A DNA stretch of 64,000 bases from Firm-08 sp045546995 (GCA_045546995.1 JAZQDW010000071.1:26954-90953); one strand, 5' to 3'. Numbered from the stretch's first letter, positions 8,689 to 17,461 are shown. Made by a program: numbers and translations. Notes: generated by a model from the sequence alone, not told the origin.

Positions 8689-10100
8689 AGGACTGGCTGC
8701 AGGCCAGCGCCGTATGCCGCGGTCTGTCCAAAGCAAGCCACCGTTTTTTTGAGTTCCTGTGCAGCGGTGCCATCTGGGGCTGGCTGAGCGGGGAAAAGCA
8801 GCCGGACGGAAACAGCCGTGCCGACCGCTGGTTTGCCGCTTTTATCGACAGTAAATTTTGCGACTTTTTGCGTTCCTCAACGCTGCTTGGTCTGCTGATG
8901 CGTATTCCCAATCTGCCGTGGGTGTTTTTAATGATCACCCTCATTGCGGCTATGGCGTTGCCTACGTTGGGCGTGATGTGCCTGTCATTGCTGACCTTAC
9001 TTTTTACCCTGCTGTCTTTGATTTTTCGTAAGACGGAGTTGCCGGCTGTCTCCGGCGGCATTCGCGTATGGTTTTTATATGCGCTGATCACGCTGGTTTA
9101 CACCTTTGTCAATTACGGAGGACTGAAGGGTATGTTGGCCGGCGGTATCCGTTTTTGTATGCTGCCGCTGTTGCCCTGCGCCTGGGTCATATTGCAGGGG
9201 AGCAAACAGGTGTGGCGGACGGTCTATACCTTTACCGGCGCCTCGCTGGCTGTGGGACTGTACGGAATGTACCAGTATTTCAGCGGCTCGTTGAGTACCA
9301 AATGGACGGACGTGGATCTGTTTTCCGAATCCTTCGGACGGCTGGTCTCCACCTTTGAAAACCCTAACGTATACGGCACCTTCCTGCTGATCGCCCTGCC
9401 GGTAGTCGGCATAGCGTCCATTTTCGTCAAAGGTTGGCGCAGTAAAGTGTTTTTCTGGTTTACGGCGGCACTGCTGACCGTCAATATGTTTCTGACCTAT
9501 TCTCGCGGATGTTATCTGGCGTTGGTGATCAGCCTGCTGGTATTGTTGATCGTCAAGGGGCGCAATTGGATTTGGGGCGGCATCGGCGCCATAGCGCTGT
9601 GCCCGCTGTACCTGCCGGAAAGCGTGCTCAGCCGTATCGCCAGTATCGGCAATATGGCAGACAGTTCGATTGCCTACCGTGTCAATATCTGGATCGGCAG
9701 TCTTGATATGTTGAAGGAATATTGGTGGATGGGTGTCGGCATCGGCGACGGCGCTTTTCGCAGTATTTACGAAAATCACGCATTGATCGCTGTGGAGGAT
9801 GCCCCTCACGCCCATAATCTGCTGTTGCAGACTATGGCGGAAAGCGGTATTCTGGGCTTGCTGATTTTGGCGTTGTTGTTTGCATTTTTGTTCCGCAGTG
9901 CCATTTCTGCGGTTATGCGCAGCAGCGGCGCGGCGAAATGGCTGCGTCTGGCGCTGATCGTTGCCTGGTGTGGACTGTTGTTCCAAGGACTGACGGATTA
10001 CATATTTTATAATAACAACCTTTTTGCCATTATGATGGTCTCCCTCGGGATGATGATCGGCAATATTCAACGAAAGGATGGAACGGAAAATGAAGGGTAA
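8673..10100 (+). CDS. O-antigen ligase/polymerase-like membrane protein (Wzy_C type)
   Basis: GTG start at 8673 inside the end of murJ with a GGGGG-rich ribosome site. The 475-aa protein has about ten membrane helices and the conserved 'FENPNVYGTFLLIALP' and 'APHAHNLLLQTMAESGILGL' segments of the O-antigen ligase family. Members join or polymerise lipid-linked glycans on the outer face of the membrane. In a Gram-positive this suggests secondary wall polymer or capsule assembly. Order murJ - ligase - DUF4330 - DUF4330 implies one envelope-glycan operon. Confidence 0.85.
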   Translation: MRQYVKDWLQASAVCRGLSKASHRFFEFLCSGAIWGWLSGEKQPDGNSRADRWFAAFIDSKFCDFLRSSTLLGLLMRIPNLPWVFLMITLIAAMALPTLGVMCLSLLTLLFTLLSLIFRKTELPAVSGGIRVWFLYALITLVYTFVNYGGLKGMLAGGIRFCMLPLLPCAWVILQGSKQVWRTVYTFTGASLAVGLYGMYQYFSGSLSTKWTDVDLFSESFGRLVSTFENPNVYGTFLLIALPVVGIASIFVKGWRSKVFFWFTAALLTVNMFLTYSRGCYLALVISLLVLLIVKGRNWIWGGIGAIALCPLYLPESVLSRIASIGNMADSSIAYRVNIWIGSLDMLKEYWWMGVGIGDGAFRSIYENHALIAVEDAPHAHNLLLQTMAESGILGLLILALLFAFLFRSAISAVMRSSGAAKWLRLALIVAWCGLLFQGLTDYIFYNNNLFAIMMVSLGMMIGNIQRKDGTENEG

Positions 10101-10599
10101 ATATCGTTTGTTCGGCAAAATTCCGGTGGCGGATATACTGGTGGTCGCGGTGTTGATCGCCGCCCTGGCCGCCGCCGTTTGGGTACTGACCCGTCAGGAG
10201 GTCAGCGAGCAGACCGGCGCGGAATCGCAGGTCGAACAGAGTTATCCGTTTAAGGCCGTTTTGATGGTCAAGGACGTAAACGAAGAGTATACGACGTTGC
10301 CTGCCGTGGGGGACGAGCTGTATTTGCGCGGCGGCAGTCGCTTTGGTAAGATCACCAAGATCGAGCAAACTCCTTACGGTGAATACCGTTACCGTGAAAC
10401 GGACGGTAAGCAGATTTTTACCGAGCTGGAGGGGAAAAGCACCTTGTACTTTACCGTAGAAGGGGAGGCAAGTGCTAACTCCGGTCTCGGTATGTTCATC
10501 GATAAAAACCGTCTGGCATATGGTCAAGCATTGCTGGTGGGTACCGAAAAATATTATTGGGGCACTACGTTGGTACAGATCGAGGAGGTAGCAAAATGA
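10090..10599 (+). CDS. DUF4330-family protein, first copy
   Basis: The start at 10090 is preferred over the ATG at 10078, because AAAGGA lies directly against the earlier one and the family begins near the hydrophobic stretch. The product (169 aa) has one N-terminal membrane helix (about residues 12-30), followed by a beta-rich extracellular domain. The 'LFGKIPVADILVV' opening is typical of DUF4330 proteins, whose function is unknown. It overlaps the ligase gene by 11 nt and the second copy by 4 nt. Confidence 0.75.
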   Translation: MKGKYRLFGKIPVADILVVAVLIAALAAAVWVLTRQEVSEQTGAESQVEQSYPFKAVLMVKDVNEEYTTLPAVGDELYLRGGSRFGKITKIEQTPYGEYRYRETDGKQIFTELEGKSTLYFTVEGEASANSGLGMFIDKNRLAYGQALLVGTEKYYWGTTLVQIEEVAK

Positions 10600-11099
10600 T
10601 GAAAAACGGAAAACTTTTTTCAAAATTGTCGCTGATCGATCTGTTGGTGATTTTGCTGATCGTGCTGATCCTGGTCGTTGCAGTGGTTCGTTTGGGCCTG
10701 TTTTCCACGCCGGAGGAGGCGCAGGAGCAAGTCCAGCCGGTGACCTACGAAACGGTGGAGTGTAATTTGCAGGCGCGTTATACCATTTCTGCCACTATGC
10801 AGGGCGAGCCGTTTACCGTTGGTGAAAAGGTGTATATCGCCACCAAGCAGCTTGGTGTGATCGAGAAGATCGAACGGGAGCCGGCAACCACCCGTGTTAC
10901 GCTGGAGGATGGGTCGATTGTAACCACCGAGCGGCAGGATGCGTATAATTATATTGTAACCATCAAAACCAAGCTGACCAAAAAAGACGGTATGCTGTAT
11001 TTTTATAAGGTACCGGTCAACGTTGGCTCCGGTCTGACCTTGATCTCCCATTATTATTCAGGTAAGGCCTACGTGATCGGTGTGGAAAAAATCCAATAA
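10596..11099 (+). CDS. DUF4330-family protein, second copy
   Basis: ATG at 10596 overlaps the previous TGA (ATGA) and follows GAGGAGG. The 167-aa product has the same layout as its neighbour: 'LFSKLSLIDLLVILLIVLIL' as a membrane anchor, then an extracellular beta domain. The two probably arose by duplication and diverged strongly. They may form a heteromeric envelope complex with the MurJ/ligase pair, which is inference from the operon only. Confidence 0.75.
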   Translation: MMKNGKLFSKLSLIDLLVILLIVLILVVAVVRLGLFSTPEEAQEQVQPVTYETVECNLQARYTISATMQGEPFTVGEKVYIATKQLGVIEKIEREPATTRVTLEDGSIVTTERQDAYNYIVTIKTKLTKKDGMLYFYKVPVNVGSGLTLISHYYSGKAYVIGVEKIQ

Positions 11100-11155
11100 A
11101 TGACCTTTTTCGGGCCGAAATATTGGTTACATATTACAAAACTGCACACTTTTTA

Positions 11156-11184
11156 TTGACTTGAAGAATGATTTGTATTATTAT
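11156..11184 (+). promoter_or_regulatory. Sigma-A promoter of the HPr-like gene
   Basis: TTGACT (11156-11161), 17-base spacer, TATTAT (11179-11184). Places the start of transcription about 35 bases before the coding start. Confidence 0.7.
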
Positions 11185-11227
11185 ATGACTATATTTTTAC
11201 AAATTTCTTGAAATGGAGGAACTTACT

Positions 11228-11488
11228 TTGTATTCCAGAGAAGTTACTGTTAAAAACGAAGTGGGCCTGCACGCCAGACCCGTTACCTTTTTTATTCAAA
11301 AAGCCAATGAGTATAAGAGCTCCATTTGGGTGGAGAAGGATACTCGTCGCGCTAACGCAAAAAGTCTGTTGGGTGTGCTCAGCTTGGGCATCATTCAGGA
11401 CAGCGCCATTACGGTCATTGCTGACGGCGTTGATGAAGAAAAGGCTGTGGATGCCTTGGTCGAACTGATCGAGAACAACCTGGCGTAA
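11228..11488 (+). CDS. HPr-family phosphocarrier protein
   Basis: I choose the TTG at 11228 rather than the in-frame ATG at 11213: GGAGGA (11216-11221) lies 6-7 bases before the TTG, while the ATG has no ribosome site, and the TTG gives 86 aa, the usual HPr size. The phosphoacceptor histidine is present in 'GLHARPVT', and the regulatory serine region reads 'AKSLLGVLSLGI'. HPr passes phosphate from Enzyme I to PTS permeases and, when Ser-phosphorylated, acts in carbon catabolite control. It stands alone between its own promoter and terminator, as is common for ptsH-like genes in Clostridia. Confidence 0.88.
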   Translation: MYSREVTVKNEVGLHARPVTFFIQKANEYKSSIWVEKDTRRANAKSLLGVLSLGIIQDSAITVIADGVDEEKAVDALVELIENNLA

Positions 11489-11500
11489 GCTGAAAAAACA

Positions 11501-11534
11501 AAAAGCGGTAATACCGGGTGTATTACCGCTTTTT
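11501..11534 (+). terminator. Terminator after the HPr-like gene
   Basis: AAAAGCGGTAATAC pairs with GTATTACCGCTTTT around a short loop, then T tract. It lies only 16 bases before the uvrC start. Confidence 0.9.
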
Positions 11535-11549
11535 TACTTTGGAGAGTAT

Positions 11550-13343
11550 ATGAGCCGTAAAGAATGCCTTGAAAAAATCAAGCAATTGCCCATGTCCCCC
11601 GGGGTTTATATTATGAAGGACCGCGCGGGTAAGATCATCTACGTGGGCAAGGCGAAAAAACTGTATAACCGTGTGGGGCAGTATTTTGTGGGCAATCACG
11701 CGCCCAAGGTGCAACGGATGGCCGATCAGATCTGGGATTTTGACTATATCGTCACGCCCAGCGAGACGCAAGCGTTGATTTTGGAAAATACGCTGATCAA
11801 ATTGCATCGCCCCAAATATAATATTTTGCTTAAGGATGATAAGAGTTATCCTTATCTGGCGCTGGATAAAACCCTGCCTTGGCCCCGTCTCGAGCTGTGC
11901 CGTAAACGGGAGCGGGATGGTAAGGTGTATTTCGGCCCCTTTGCCTCGGGCAAAACGGTACGGGATATCAAACGGCAGACCGAACAGTTGTTCGGTCTGG
12001 TAACCTGCGCCCCCAAACCGGGGACAAAGCCCTGTCTGTCCGCCGACCTGGGACATTGTTGCGCACCGTGCAGTGGGAAGGTGACCCGAGAGGAATATGC
12101 CAAACGTGTGGAGCAGGCGCTGGACTTTCTGAAAGGGGATTATAAAAAGACGCTGGGCGTTCTGCGTACCGAAATGATGCAGGCGGCGGAAGATCTGGCC
12201 TTTGAAAAGGCCGCCTCCCTGCGGGATCGCATTCGCAGTATTGAAAAACTGGGAGAACAGCAAATTATGGTGCTGGCGCCCGACGTAGACGAGGACGTGT
12301 TCGGCTCGGCCGAGCTGGAGGATAAGCAAGGCGTTTGCGTGTTGCAGATCCGTTCCGGTCGACTGTGCAGACAGAATCGCTTTTTCTTTGATACGCCCGA
12401 GGATGGGCTAATGTCCTTTATACAACAGTATTATGAGGAGGGCGCCGAGATTCCCTCCCGCATCGTCTGTCAAAGACCGTTGCCGGAGGTGTTGCAAGCC
12501 TGGTTACAGGATAAACGGGGCGGCAGTATTCGGATGATCTGCCCTCAACGGGGAGAACAACTCAAATTGCTCGCATTGGCTGAAAAAAATGCAATGGAAG
12601 GGCTGCAACTGCGTCGCTCGGTACAGCATAAAATTCATCGTACCGGCGTGGCGTTGGGTGAATTTTTGGGGCTGAAGCACTCGCCGTTGCGAATTGAAAT
12701 GTACGATATCTCCAACTTTGGCGAGGATGCTATGGTCGGTGGTATGATCGTCTGGGAAAACGGCAGTCTGAAGAAAAATCAGTACCGTCGCTTTGTTATT
12801 AAGGAGCAGGGTCAGGTGGACGACTATGCTGCCACCCGTCAGATGCTCTCCCGCCGCTTGGCAGATTACCGTGACGGAAAGGACGGTTTTGAAAAGGCGC
12901 CGGATCTGATCGTTATGGACGGCGGATTGGGACATATCGGCGCCGTGGCCGATCTGGTGACGGAGAACTTGCCGGATTGCGCTCTGTTCGGCGCCGTAAA
13001 GGACGGCCATCACCGTACCCGTGCTCTGGTTAATCCTCGGGGGGAGGAGATCGGGCTGGCCGGCAATGCCACCTGGTTTAAATTTTTTGCCGATCTGCAG
13101 GAGGAAGTACACCGCTACACCATTGCTTTTATGCACCGCAAAAAAACCAAGCAGATGACCGCCTCACCGCTGTTGTCCATCCCCGGTGTGGGGCCTAAAC
13201 GGATGAAACTGTTGTTCGATCATTTTAAAACGGTGGCGGCAATGCGCAGCGCCGACTTTGACGAACTGTGTGCATTGCCCGGTATGCCGCAAAATGCGGC
13301 GGCGGCCGTGTATCACTATTTTCATGGGGAGGAAAAGGAATGA
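11550..13343 (+). CDS. uvrC: UvrABC excinuclease subunit C
   Basis: The 597-aa protein has all UvrC parts: the N-terminal GIY-YIG nuclease (PGVYIMKDRAGKIIYVGKA, residues ~14-90), cysteines at ~155-175, a UVR motif near 205-240 (KTLGVLRTEMMQAAEDLAFEKAA region), the C-terminal RNase H-like endonuclease (YDISNFGEDAMVGGMIVWE, IVMDGG) and helix-hairpin-helix repeats at the end (LLSIPGVGPKRMKLL). UvrC makes both incisions in nucleotide excision repair. The stop overlaps the rsmD start (ATGA). Confidence 0.97.
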   Translation: MSRKECLEKIKQLPMSPGVYIMKDRAGKIIYVGKAKKLYNRVGQYFVGNHAPKVQRMADQIWDFDYIVTPSETQALILENTLIKLHRPKYNILLKDDKSYPYLALDKTLPWPRLELCRKRERDGKVYFGPFASGKTVRDIKRQTEQLFGLVTCAPKPGTKPCLSADLGHCCAPCSGKVTREEYAKRVEQALDFLKGDYKKTLGVLRTEMMQAAEDLAFEKAASLRDRIRSIEKLGEQQIMVLAPDVDEDVFGSAELEDKQGVCVLQIRSGRLCRQNRFFFDTPEDGLMSFIQQYYEEGAEIPSRIVCQRPLPEVLQAWLQDKRGGSIRMICPQRGEQLKLLALAEKNAMEGLQLRRSVQHKIHRTGVALGEFLGLKHSPLRIEMYDISNFGEDAMVGGMIVWENGSLKKNQYRRFVIKEQGQVDDYAATRQMLSRRLADYRDGKDGFEKAPDLIVMDGGLGHIGAVADLVTENLPDCALFGAVKDGHHRTRALVNPRGEEIGLAGNATWFKFFADLQEEVHRYTIAFMHRKKTKQMTASPLLSIPGVGPKRMKLLFDHFKTVAAMRSADFDELCALPGMPQNAAAAVYHYFHGEEKE

Positions 13344-13897
13344 GGATCATTGCGGGACAACGCCGCGGAAAGAAATTGCTGGCGCCGGAGGGAATGGATA
13401 CCCGTCCCACGCTGGATCGGGTCAAACAGCGGATGTTTGACTGTATCCAGTTTGAGATCGAGGGTACTACGGTGCTGGATCTGTTTGCCGGCAGTGGACA
13501 GCTTGGACTGGAGGCGCTCAGCAGAGGGGCGACCTTTTGCCATTTCAATGATATGGACCGTTCTGCCGCCAACGTGGTACAAAAAAATATAATTGCTTGC
13601 GGATTTGAAAAAAATTCGTCGCTCACTTGCAATTTGTATAATGATTGTGTTACAATATGTAAGAGAAAGGGGTTACGCTTTACACTGGTGTTGCTGGACC
13701 CGCCTTATCAGCGGGGATTGTTGGCCGGCGCATTGCAGGCGCTTAAGGATGCCGACGTTTTGGCGCCGGGCGCCTTGATCGTGTGTGAGCGTGCTTCGGA
13801 GGATGAGTGGACCGTTCCGGAAGGCTTTGCCTTGTATAAGGACAAGCAGTGCGGTCAGGTTTGTTTTTCTGTATTGAAAAAGGAGGAATTGCTGTGA
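13340..13897 (+). CDS. rsmD: 16S rRNA (guanine(966)-N(2))-methyltransferase
   Basis: ATG at 13340 overlaps the uvrC stop. The 185-aa product begins MRIIAGQRRGKKL and has TRPTLDRVKQRMF, the SAM-binding VLDLFAGSGQLGLEALSRGA and the catalytic DPPY (LLDPPYQRG). It methylates G966 of 16S rRNA. The pairing with coaD downstream is conserved widely in Firmicutes. A short divergent stretch (about residues 85-115, rich in Asn/Cys) has lower GC than the rest of the gene. Confidence 0.94.
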   Translation: MRIIAGQRRGKKLLAPEGMDTRPTLDRVKQRMFDCIQFEIEGTTVLDLFAGSGQLGLEALSRGATFCHFNDMDRSAANVVQKNIIACGFEKNSSLTCNLYNDCVTICKRKGLRFTLVLLDPPYQRGLLAGALQALKDADVLAPGALIVCERASEDEWTVPEGFALYKDKQCGQVCFSVLKKEELL

Positions 13898-14379
13898 CCA
13901 CAGCTATTTGTCCCGGCTCGTTCGACCCGGTTACTTTGGGTCATCTGGATATCATCCATCGGGCGGCGGGAATGTTTGATCAGGTGATCGTGGCAGTGCT
14001 GTGCAATTCAAAGAAGCATCCGTCATTTACGGTGGAGGAGCGGATGGAGATGATCCGCCGTGTCACCGGGGATCTGCCCAATGTGGAGGTGGCGACCTTT
14101 GACGGTCTGCTGGCCGATTATGCCAAAATGCGGCAGGCAACGGTACTGGTCAAGGGATTGCGCGCCGTCAGCGACTTTGAATATGAATTTCAGATGGCAC
14201 TGGCCAACCGTAAGCTGAATCCCGATTTGGAGACGGTATTTATCACCACCAAGGCGGAAAATATGTATCTGGCCTCCTCACTTGTTAAGGAAATCGCGCG
14301 CAACGGCGGCAGTATTGATGATTTCGTCCCTGTCGAGCTGCGCGATGAAATACAAAAAAGATTATGTAAAGGGGAATAA
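13894..14379 (+). CDS. coaD: Phosphopantetheine adenylyltransferase
   Basis: GTG start at 13894 overlaps the rsmD stop (GTGA) with AAGGAGG 8 bases upstream. At 161 aa it has the nucleotidyltransferase signature PGSFDPVTLGHLDI, FDGLLADYA, KGLRAVSDFEYE and the C-terminal SSLVKEIARNGG. It converts 4'-phosphopantetheine to dephospho-CoA, the penultimate step of CoA synthesis. Confidence 0.96.
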   Translation: MTTAICPGSFDPVTLGHLDIIHRAAGMFDQVIVAVLCNSKKHPSFTVEERMEMIRRVTGDLPNVEVATFDGLLADYAKMRQATVLVKGLRAVSDFEYEFQMALANRKLNPDLETVFITTKAENMYLASSLVKEIARNGGSIDDFVPVELRDEIQKRLCKGE

Positions 14380-14381
14380 TA

Positions 14382-14852
14382 ATGAATAATTTTGAAGAAA
14401 TCATCAACGCTATGGAAGACATGGTGGAAAATTCCTGGTCTGTTCCGTTGTCCGGCGGTAAAAGTGTTATCGATTCCGAAAAAATTCTTGAGTTTATCGA
14501 TGATATGCGTACTGCACTGCCCGAGGAACTCAAGCGTTCCCGTCAGATCATCGCTCAGCGTGACGATGTGATCAGCCGCGCCCGTAACGAGGCTGAGGCC
14601 ATCATTGCCGCCGCCAATGCGCAGGCGCAGAAAATGGTCAGCTCCCAGGAGGTATATCGCCTGGCACAGCAAAAAGCCAATGAGATCGTCACCGACGCAC
14701 AGAATAAATCCCGTGAAATGGCCGCTTCCGTTGCCAACTATTGCGACAGTATGCTCGAGCAGTGCGAGAGCACGCTGACCACCGCCGCCAATGAGGTGGG
14801 CGCCAACGTTGCCGCCATCCGTGAGACCCGTAAGAATCTGAAGAAAAGATAA
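14382..14852 (+). CDS. Coiled-coil protein of the coaD neighbourhood, DivIVA/ATP-synthase-b-like
   Basis: The 156-aa protein starts 3 bases after coaD and is almost wholly alpha-helical. Its middle (about 70-130) is rich in Ala, Gln and charged residues (AEAIIAAANAQAQKMVSSQE), like the stalk of ATP synthase b subunits or DivIVA-type scaffolds. Short helical proteins of this type often follow coaD in Clostridia. No catalytic motif or membrane segment is visible. The function is unknown; a structural role at the cell pole or division site is possible but unproven. Confidence 0.7.
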   Translation: MNNFEEIINAMEDMVENSWSVPLSGGKSVIDSEKILEFIDDMRTALPEELKRSRQIIAQRDDVISRARNEAEAIIAAANAQAQKMVSSQEVYRLAQQKANEIVTDAQNKSREMAASVANYCDSMLEQCESTLTTAANEVGANVAAIRETRKNLKKR

Positions 14853-14859
14853 ATCTTAA

Positions 14860-14899
14860 AATTAAAAAGGGTGTACCTGACGGTACACCCTTTTTAATT
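14860..14899. terminator. Bidirectional terminator between convergent operons
   Basis: AATTAAAAAGGGTGTACC pairs perfectly with GGTACACCCTTTTTAATT around TGAC. The A/T runs on both sides allow it to end both the coaD operon and the small leftward gene that ends at 14903. Confidence 0.92.
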
Positions 14900-14902
14900 T
14901 TG

Positions 14903-15031
14903 TCAGCAACCGCAGTCACAACCGCAATCGTTGCCGTTTTCGCTACAACCGCCGTTGCACAAAAAGATCAGCATCAGGATGATGATGGCGATCAATACCC
15001 AATTTTCGTCAAAGCAATTACACAAAGACAT
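14903..15031 (-). CDS. 42-aa Cys-rich membrane microprotein
   Basis: The minus-strand ATG (15029-15031) follows GGTGAAGAGAA. The translation is a short N-terminal CNCFDENW, one hydrophobic helix (VLIAIIILMLIFL) and a tail with seven cysteines ending CGCDCGC. Similar tiny Cys-rich membrane proteins recur in Clostridia, sometimes labelled 'chorion class high-cysteine' by superficial likeness. It lies downstream of the SpoIIE operon and before the shared terminator. Its role is unknown; metal binding or a spore-envelope function would fit. The clean start, stop and terminator make a real gene likely. Confidence 0.65.
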   Translation of the reverse strand: MSLCNCFDENWVLIAIIILMLIFLCNGGCSENGNDCGCDCGC

Positions 15032-15087
15032 TTCTCTTCACCTCCGCCCTTCGTCTTACTTCATCTTATGCGGCGGCGCAAAATGTG

Positions 15088-15378
15088 TTACAGCAGGACA
15101 AACAGCAATACGCTGATCCCCACCAACAGTGAGATGGTGATGCTGATGGTCAATATGGGCACCCAGTTGTGTGGCAAACGACGGCGGGATAGTAACACAG
15201 GAAAACTGTTTTCACGAATGATCCGCTCTGCTTCCTGCAGGATCTCTCCGTCACCCACGACGATGGATTGATCGTGCTTTAAAATAAAGATCGCCTGTTC
15301 GTACATGGGGCTGTTGGGATTGGTCAAGATCACCGCCTGCTTGGCCGAGCCTTTCAGCTTATTGTTTTTTGTACTCAT
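15088..15378 (-). CDS. Small membrane protein coupled to spoIIE
   Basis: The ATG at 15376-15378 has GGGAGGAAGA upstream and overlaps the end of spoIIE by 20 nt. The 96-aa product has a soluble part (KQAVILTNPNSPMYEQAIFILKHD then a Ser/Ile-rich stretch) and one C-terminal membrane helix (WVPILTISITISLLVGISVLLFVLL region), a tail-anchored layout. I do not recognise the family. Overlap with spoIIE suggests a sporulation role. Confidence 0.7.
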   Translation of the reverse strand: MSTKNNKLKGSAKQAVILTNPNSPMYEQAIFILKHDQSIVVGDGEILQEAERIIRENSFPVLLSRRRLPHNWVPILTISITISLLVGISVLLFVLL

Positions 15379-17200
15379 ATTCTTCCTCCCGATGTTTACA
15401 AATTTTTGCGATGAGAATGGTGATGTCATCCTCGGCTTGTCCCGTTTCACTCAGCGTGACCTGCAGTAGGATCTGCGCCAACTGCTGTAAGGGCGCAAAG
15501 CGGTGCCGTTGTAAGGCGTAGAGGATCTCGTCCTTGCGCTCGTAGGCACCATCGGAGATCAACAAGAGCAAATCGTTTTCCTGTAATTGCTCGGTGCGCA
15601 CGGCCACGTCCGGCTCCTCTGCGGCGCCCAGCGGCATGGATATACCGCATACCTCCATAATTTTCTCGTCTCGCAGAATGAAGGTTGAAACGGCGCCGGC
15701 CTTGATAAATCGGGCGCGACCGCTCAATAGATCAATGGAACAAAGATCGGCGGTGGCAAAGGCGACGTCCTGCTGTGCCAGCTTGAGGGATGAATGGACC
15801 ATACCGATGGCGCCTTCGGCATTCATGCCGGCGCGCAACAGCTTTTGCAGCAGATTGACCGTTTGCCGACTTTGCACAAAGGCGTTTTGCCCGCTGCCCA
15901 TACCGTCACTCAGTAACAGAATATAATGGCGTTGATCACTGCTGAAGGCTATGGCGCTGTCTCCGCAAACGGTTTCACCCTCTTTGGTTTTGCAAAGAGC
16001 GGCGCATCTGACGGTGAGGGGCGGCCGCCGCACAAAACAGGCAAAAATCTTGTCGTTTTCCGTGTAATACTTGTCGGCCGCCAGGGCAAATCCGCTGGCG
16101 CGCTCCATCAATCCCAATACGGCGCCGGCCGGCAGGGGGACGGTACCTTTATTAAATGAAATGTCCAGAAAAAATCCCCCCAGCAGATCTTTGGCGCAGG
16201 TGGTCTGTACGTCGGTAGCACCGCTTTCTGTCAAAAGGGCGGCGGCGCGGGCGGCGATCTCCGGATAAAAATCGATCCGTTGCTCGGCAGAACGTTGTAA
16301 CTGCTCAACCCGCTCTACCATCGTGCGGTATTGTTCGTTGAGGGGCTGTCGGGATAGGCGAGGCGCTTGGTCTTTTTCGGGCAAGAGCATATACACGCCC
16401 GCCGATAGGGGCGGTATCAGCAACAGCAACAGCTGGTCCACCCACGCACCGGTAGGAAGCAACGCCAGTTCACTGCACAACAGCATTGCACCGGTATAGC
16501 GTTTCTTGCCAAATCGCGCCATGACGCAAACCGCCGCTGTGGCGCCCAGATAAACAGACAGCAGATGCGTTTGTTGTCCGATGAGAGCGGCGGCCACCGA
16601 GCATAGAACGCCGCCCAACGCCCCTTGCCACAGTTGCAATCTGCCACAATACAGAATGAGCAGTAATGCGGTGAAAATCAATGGTAGCTCGTCCAGCGCC
16701 GGGCAGCTGCAGACAGTCAGCAGGGCCAGACCTAACAGTAACCGATTACACAGCGAAAGGATATGACGCTCCTGCTTGGTTGGGATGTGTATCGTGGCAA
16801 AGAATAAAACGCATCCGCTGAGCAATGCATTGCACCCGCCCAACAGCAAACTGACGGCCTCCTGTCCCGTTATGAAGAATACAAGCAGTTGATAAACCAT
16901 CATAATACTAATCAGTCCGGCCGGCGGCAGATTGCCTTTTTTGCGGCTGAACAGGCCCCGTAACAGGTAAATAAGGAGCAGTACGGGCAGCAGGTCAAAC
17001 TGCTTTGCCAGCAGACAGCCACCGACCTGACCGAGGAGGACGGCGTGTACGGAAAGTTGAGGTGTACCGCCGCCGGCGGCTAATACGGGCGCGCCTAAAT
17101 ATAATAATTCATACGGCTTGTCCGCAACGCTCAACGCTCCCAACGTCGCTGACAGCAGTAAACGGAGTGTTACCCGTATGGAATGGAGAAGTGCGTTCAT
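15359..17200 (-). CDS. spoIIE: Stage II sporulation protein E (membrane PP2C-type phosphatase)
   Basis: The start is placed at the ATG 17198-17200 (MNALLHSIRV) after AAAGGAATT; an upstream in-frame extension has no ribosome site. The 613-aa protein has about ten membrane helices in the first ~290 residues, a linker, and a C-terminal PP2C phosphatase domain with CGDSAI, LLLSDGMGSGQ, LCSIDLLSG and LLISDGAYE, including the metal-binding aspartates. In sporulation SpoIIE dephosphorylates SpoIIAA in the forespore to activate sigma-F and also takes part in polar septum formation. B. subtilis SpoIIE is about 827 aa; this shorter form is typical of some Clostridia. Confidence 0.92.
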   Translation of the reverse strand: MNALLHSIRVTLRLLLSATLGALSVADKPYELLYLGAPVLAAGGGTPQLSVHAVLLGQVGGCLLAKQFDLLPVLLLIYLLRGLFSRKKGNLPPAGLISIMMVYQLLVFFITGQEAVSLLLGGCNALLSGCVLFFATIHIPTKQERHILSLCNRLLLGLALLTVCSCPALDELPLIFTALLLILYCGRLQLWQGALGGVLCSVAAALIGQQTHLLSVYLGATAAVCVMARFGKKRYTGAMLLCSELALLPTGAWVDQLLLLLIPPLSAGVYMLLPEKDQAPRLSRQPLNEQYRTMVERVEQLQRSAEQRIDFYPEIAARAAALLTESGATDVQTTCAKDLLGGFFLDISFNKGTVPLPAGAVLGLMERASGFALAADKYYTENDKIFACFVRRPPLTVRCAALCKTKEGETVCGDSAIAFSSDQRHYILLLSDGMGSGQNAFVQSRQTVNLLQKLLRAGMNAEGAIGMVHSSLKLAQQDVAFATADLCSIDLLSGRARFIKAGAVSTFILRDEKIMEVCGISMPLGAAEEPDVAVRTEQLQENDLLLLISDGAYERKDEILYALQRHRFAPLQQLAQILLQVTLSETGQAEDDITILIAKICKHREEEYEYKKQ

Positions 17201-17381
17201 GGTAATTCCTTTCTTTCTGAGTAGGTTAAAAAGTGAAGGGAACTGCCGCCGACGATTCTCCGAAAAGCGTTGAAATGATACGATTTCAGGTATGTTCGGA
17301 TCCCCCTCCACTACGTATGCTTTAGATTGTAACAAACTACAAACGGCTCATTTTGTCACATTGTGCGGTGTGATGCAAAAT

Positions 17382-17407
17382 AAAACAGTTGCAAATGCAA
17401 CTGTTTT
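17382..17407. promoter_or_regulatory. Palindromic MarR operator, upstream copy
   Basis: A perfect 12-bp inverted repeat with an AA centre, core AGTTGCAAATGCAACT (17387-17402). It ends 2 bases before the -35 box of the marR promoter. The same core recurs at 17446. Confidence 0.75.
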
Positions 17408-17409
17408 TA

Positions 17410-17438
17410 TTGACAAGATGACTCATCTGCCGTATACT
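17410..17438 (+). promoter_or_regulatory. Consensus sigma-A promoter of the marR-ABC operon
   Basis: TTGACA (17410-17415), 17-base spacer, TATACT (17433-17438). It is flanked on both sides by copies of the same palindrome. Confidence 0.85.
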
Positions 17439-17445
17439 GAAATAA

Positions 17446-17461
17446 AGTTGCAAACGCAACT
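17446..17461. promoter_or_regulatory. Palindromic MarR operator, downstream copy
   Basis: AGTTGCAAACGCAACT lies at the expected transcription start, 8 bases after the -10 box. Occupancy by the adjacent MarR protein would block RNA polymerase, giving autorepression that a ligand could relieve. Confidence 0.8.
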
